A stretch of DNA of 64,000 nucleotides from assembly GCF_030816295.1 (NCBI RefSeq), contig NZ_JAUSXV010000001.1, positions 1-64,000 of the forward strand, written 5' to 3'. How positions within the stretch are numbered: the first letter of the stretch is position 1; the number at the start of each line of letters is the position of its first letter. This document shows, one piece after another, positions 62,884 to 64,000 of the stretch. Both the position numbers and the translations under genes were made by a program. Source of the DNA: Microbacterium natoriense. GTDB taxonomy: Bacteria; Actinomycetota; Actinomycetes; Actinomycetales; Microbacteriaceae. A model generated the notes under the pieces. The model was not told where the DNA came from and did not search any database. It was given only the letters and a program-made list of their open reading frames with translations.

Positions 62884-63767
62884 CGCCTTCCCCTGTTGCG
62901 CGGATCGAGACTGTCGCGCAGGCCGTCGCCCAGCAGGTTGAGTCCCACCACGAGCAGCACGACCACGACGCCGGGGGCGATCATGGTCCACGGGGCGATG
63001 GTCACGAGCGTGCGGGCTTCGAAGATCATCGACCCCAGTGACGGCGCGGGCGGCGGCGTTCCGAGACCGAGGAAGCTGAGCGACGCCTCGGTGAGCACCG
63101 CCCAGGACAGCGACAGCGTGACCTGCACGATGATGATCGACGTGATGTTGGGCAGCACGTGGCGGAACATCGTCGCCATGCGGCTCTGGCCGGTGCTCTT
63201 GGCGGCCTTGACGTACTCGACCTCGCGCAGCGAGAGCACCGGTCCACGGGTGACGCGGATGAAGATCGGCACGTAGACGATCGCGATGGCCACCGCGATC
63301 GTGAACCAGTTGCGGTCGAACACAGAGGCCAGGGACAGCGCGAGCAGCAGCGGCGGGAAGGCGAACAGCACGTTCGTCACCGCGGTGATGGCGCCGTCGG
63401 AGACGCCCCGGTAGAACCCGGCGACGAGGCCGCACACCGTGCCGACGACGGTCGCGAAGGCGACGGCGACCACGGAGATGAGGGCGGAGTTCGCGACGCC
63501 TGCCGCGACGCGGGCGAAGACGTCGCGACCGAACTGATCGGTGCCGAACCAGTGCGCGCCGTTCGGAGCCTGCATCCGTGACGGCGGATCCTGCGCAAGC
63601 GGGTCGAACGGCAGCATCCCGAAAGCGGAGACGAGGCTGAGCGCGGCGAGCAGCACGACGATGACGAGCCCGGCGAGCCCGCTCCGGCTGCGCAGCAGCA
63701 GCCGCACGCGCTCGATGGTCCTGCCGCCGCCGGGGGCGAGAGTCGGGGTCTGCGAGATGTCGGTCAT
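62880..63767 (-). CDS. Oligopeptide-type ABC permease, DppC-like
   Basis: A 295-aa permease with an N-terminal cytoplasmic helix, one segment near residues 30-52 and five more in the binding-protein-dependent transport domain. AHWFGTDQFGRDVFARVAAG is the DppC/OppC signature, and the ATPase-contact EAA loop is LTEASLSFLGLGTPPPAPSL. With the DppB-like permease and the fused ATPase it would import peptides or muropeptides. Start overlaps the upstream permease stop by four bases. Confidence 0.92.
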   Translation of the reverse strand: MTDISQTPTLAPGGGRTIERVRLLLRSRSGLAGLVIVVLLAALSLVSAFGMLPFDPLAQDPPSRMQAPNGAHWFGTDQFGRDVFARVAAGVANSALISVVAVAFATVVGTVCGLVAGFYRGVSDGAITAVTNVLFAFPPLLLALSLASVFDRNWFTIAVAIAIVYVPIFIRVTRGPVLSLREVEYVKAAKSTGQSRMATMFRHVLPNITSIIIVQVTLSLSWAVLTEASLSFLGLGTPPPAPSLGSMIFEARTLVTIAPWTMIAPGVVVVLLVVGLNLLGDGLRDSLDPRNRGRR

Positions 63768-64000
63768 ACGGCACGCACCCGGGGATCGATGACCCGGTAG
63801 AGCAGGTCGGTGAGCAGGTTGACGATGACGAAGGCGAGCGCGATGACGAGCACGGTGCTCTGCACCAGCGCATACTCCTTCTGCTGGATGCCGAGCAGGA
63901 CCTGGCGTCCGATGCCCGGGAGGGAGAAGATCTGCTCGACGACGACGGCCCCGCCCAGCAGATAGCCGAACTGCAGACCCGTCATCGTGACGATCGGAAC
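63764..64000 (-). CDS. Oligopeptide-type ABC permease, DppB-like (5' part beyond window)
   Basis: Only the C-terminal 78 or so residues are inside the window. TGLQFGYLLGGAVVVEQIFS LPGIGRQVL is the DppB/OppB EAA region (E..F..PG.G), followed by the last two membrane segments and LTDLLYRVIDPRVR, the usual end. The start lies beyond base 64000; an internal ATG at 63985 is not the true start. A substrate-binding lipoprotein would be expected further upstream. Confidence 0.9.
   Translation of the reverse strand, partial: VPIVTMTGLQFGYLLGGAVVVEQIFSLPGIGRQVLLGIQQKEYALVQSTVLVIALAFVIVNLLTDLLYRVIDPRVRAV

Overview
The window is high-GC actinobacterial DNA, and gene content and gene order fit Microbacteriaceae, most likely Microbacterium. 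The grounds are the 16S-23S-5S operon with no tRNA in its spacer and a TTGAGAACT-type antitermination leader, many GTG starts, a TPP-riboswitch ykoEDC operon, and a heme locus of the coproporphyrin-dependent (Gram-positive) type. The placement comes from reading the sequence; no database search was run.

Layout. 1-6151 holds one rRNA operon and a tRNA-Ala, all on the minus strand, with two intrinsic terminators and a duplicated tRNA 3' end. 6193-13535 carries a SepX-like membrane protein, two short-chain dehydrogenases, a small secreted peptide, a DUF488/phosphotransferase pair and the riboswitch-controlled ykoEDC transporter. 13595-23022 holds a D,D-carboxypeptidase, a pair of ABC exporters (one frameshifted), a 3-hydroxyisobutyryl-CoA hydrolase and an ABC ATPase with a long acidic, His-rich tail. 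23135-34559 is the heme locus: hemL, hemB, hemD, hemC, hemQ, hemY, hemE and divergent hemA, interrupted by three small membrane or envelope proteins and an ArsR regulator with its divergent oxidoreductase. 34627-35430 is a HepT/MntA-type toxin-antitoxin pair in which the antitoxin is fused to an HTH domain. 35582-51784 is housekeeping and accessory material: DNA glycosylase, epoxide hydrolase with a WYL regulator, glycyl-tRNA synthetase, MFS and MATE transporters, a catalytically degenerate beta-lactamase-fold protein, an M13 metallopeptidase and a TrmH-like methylase. 51853-54879 is a manganese module: mntH with two matching operators, then mntR. 56475-64000 is a tightly overlapping minus-strand operon for peptidoglycan recycling: oligopeptide-type ABC permeases and ATPase with murQ, anmK, a dipeptide epimerase, a serine hydrolase and an acetyltransferase.

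How the genes work together. HemA and HemL make 5-aminolevulinate, and HemB, HemC, HemD and HemE carry it to coproporphyrinogen III. HemY oxidises that, and HemQ decarboxylates coproheme; the ferrochelatase (hemH) is not in the window. In the last operon the transporter would import muropeptides. AnmK and MurQ would return anhydroMurNAc to the GlcNAc-6-P pool, and the epimerase would process the L-Ala-Glu part.

A signal runs across the whole window. More than twenty genes have an ANNNT-type -10 hexamer exactly six bases before their start codon (TAGGCT, CAGACT and GAGAAT recur), which is the signature of leaderless transcripts. The best-defined regulatory sites are the TPP riboswitch, the two mntH operators, the palindrome over the toxin-antitoxin start, the ArsR-type site at 31054 and an inverted repeat before the dehydrogenase operon at 8939.
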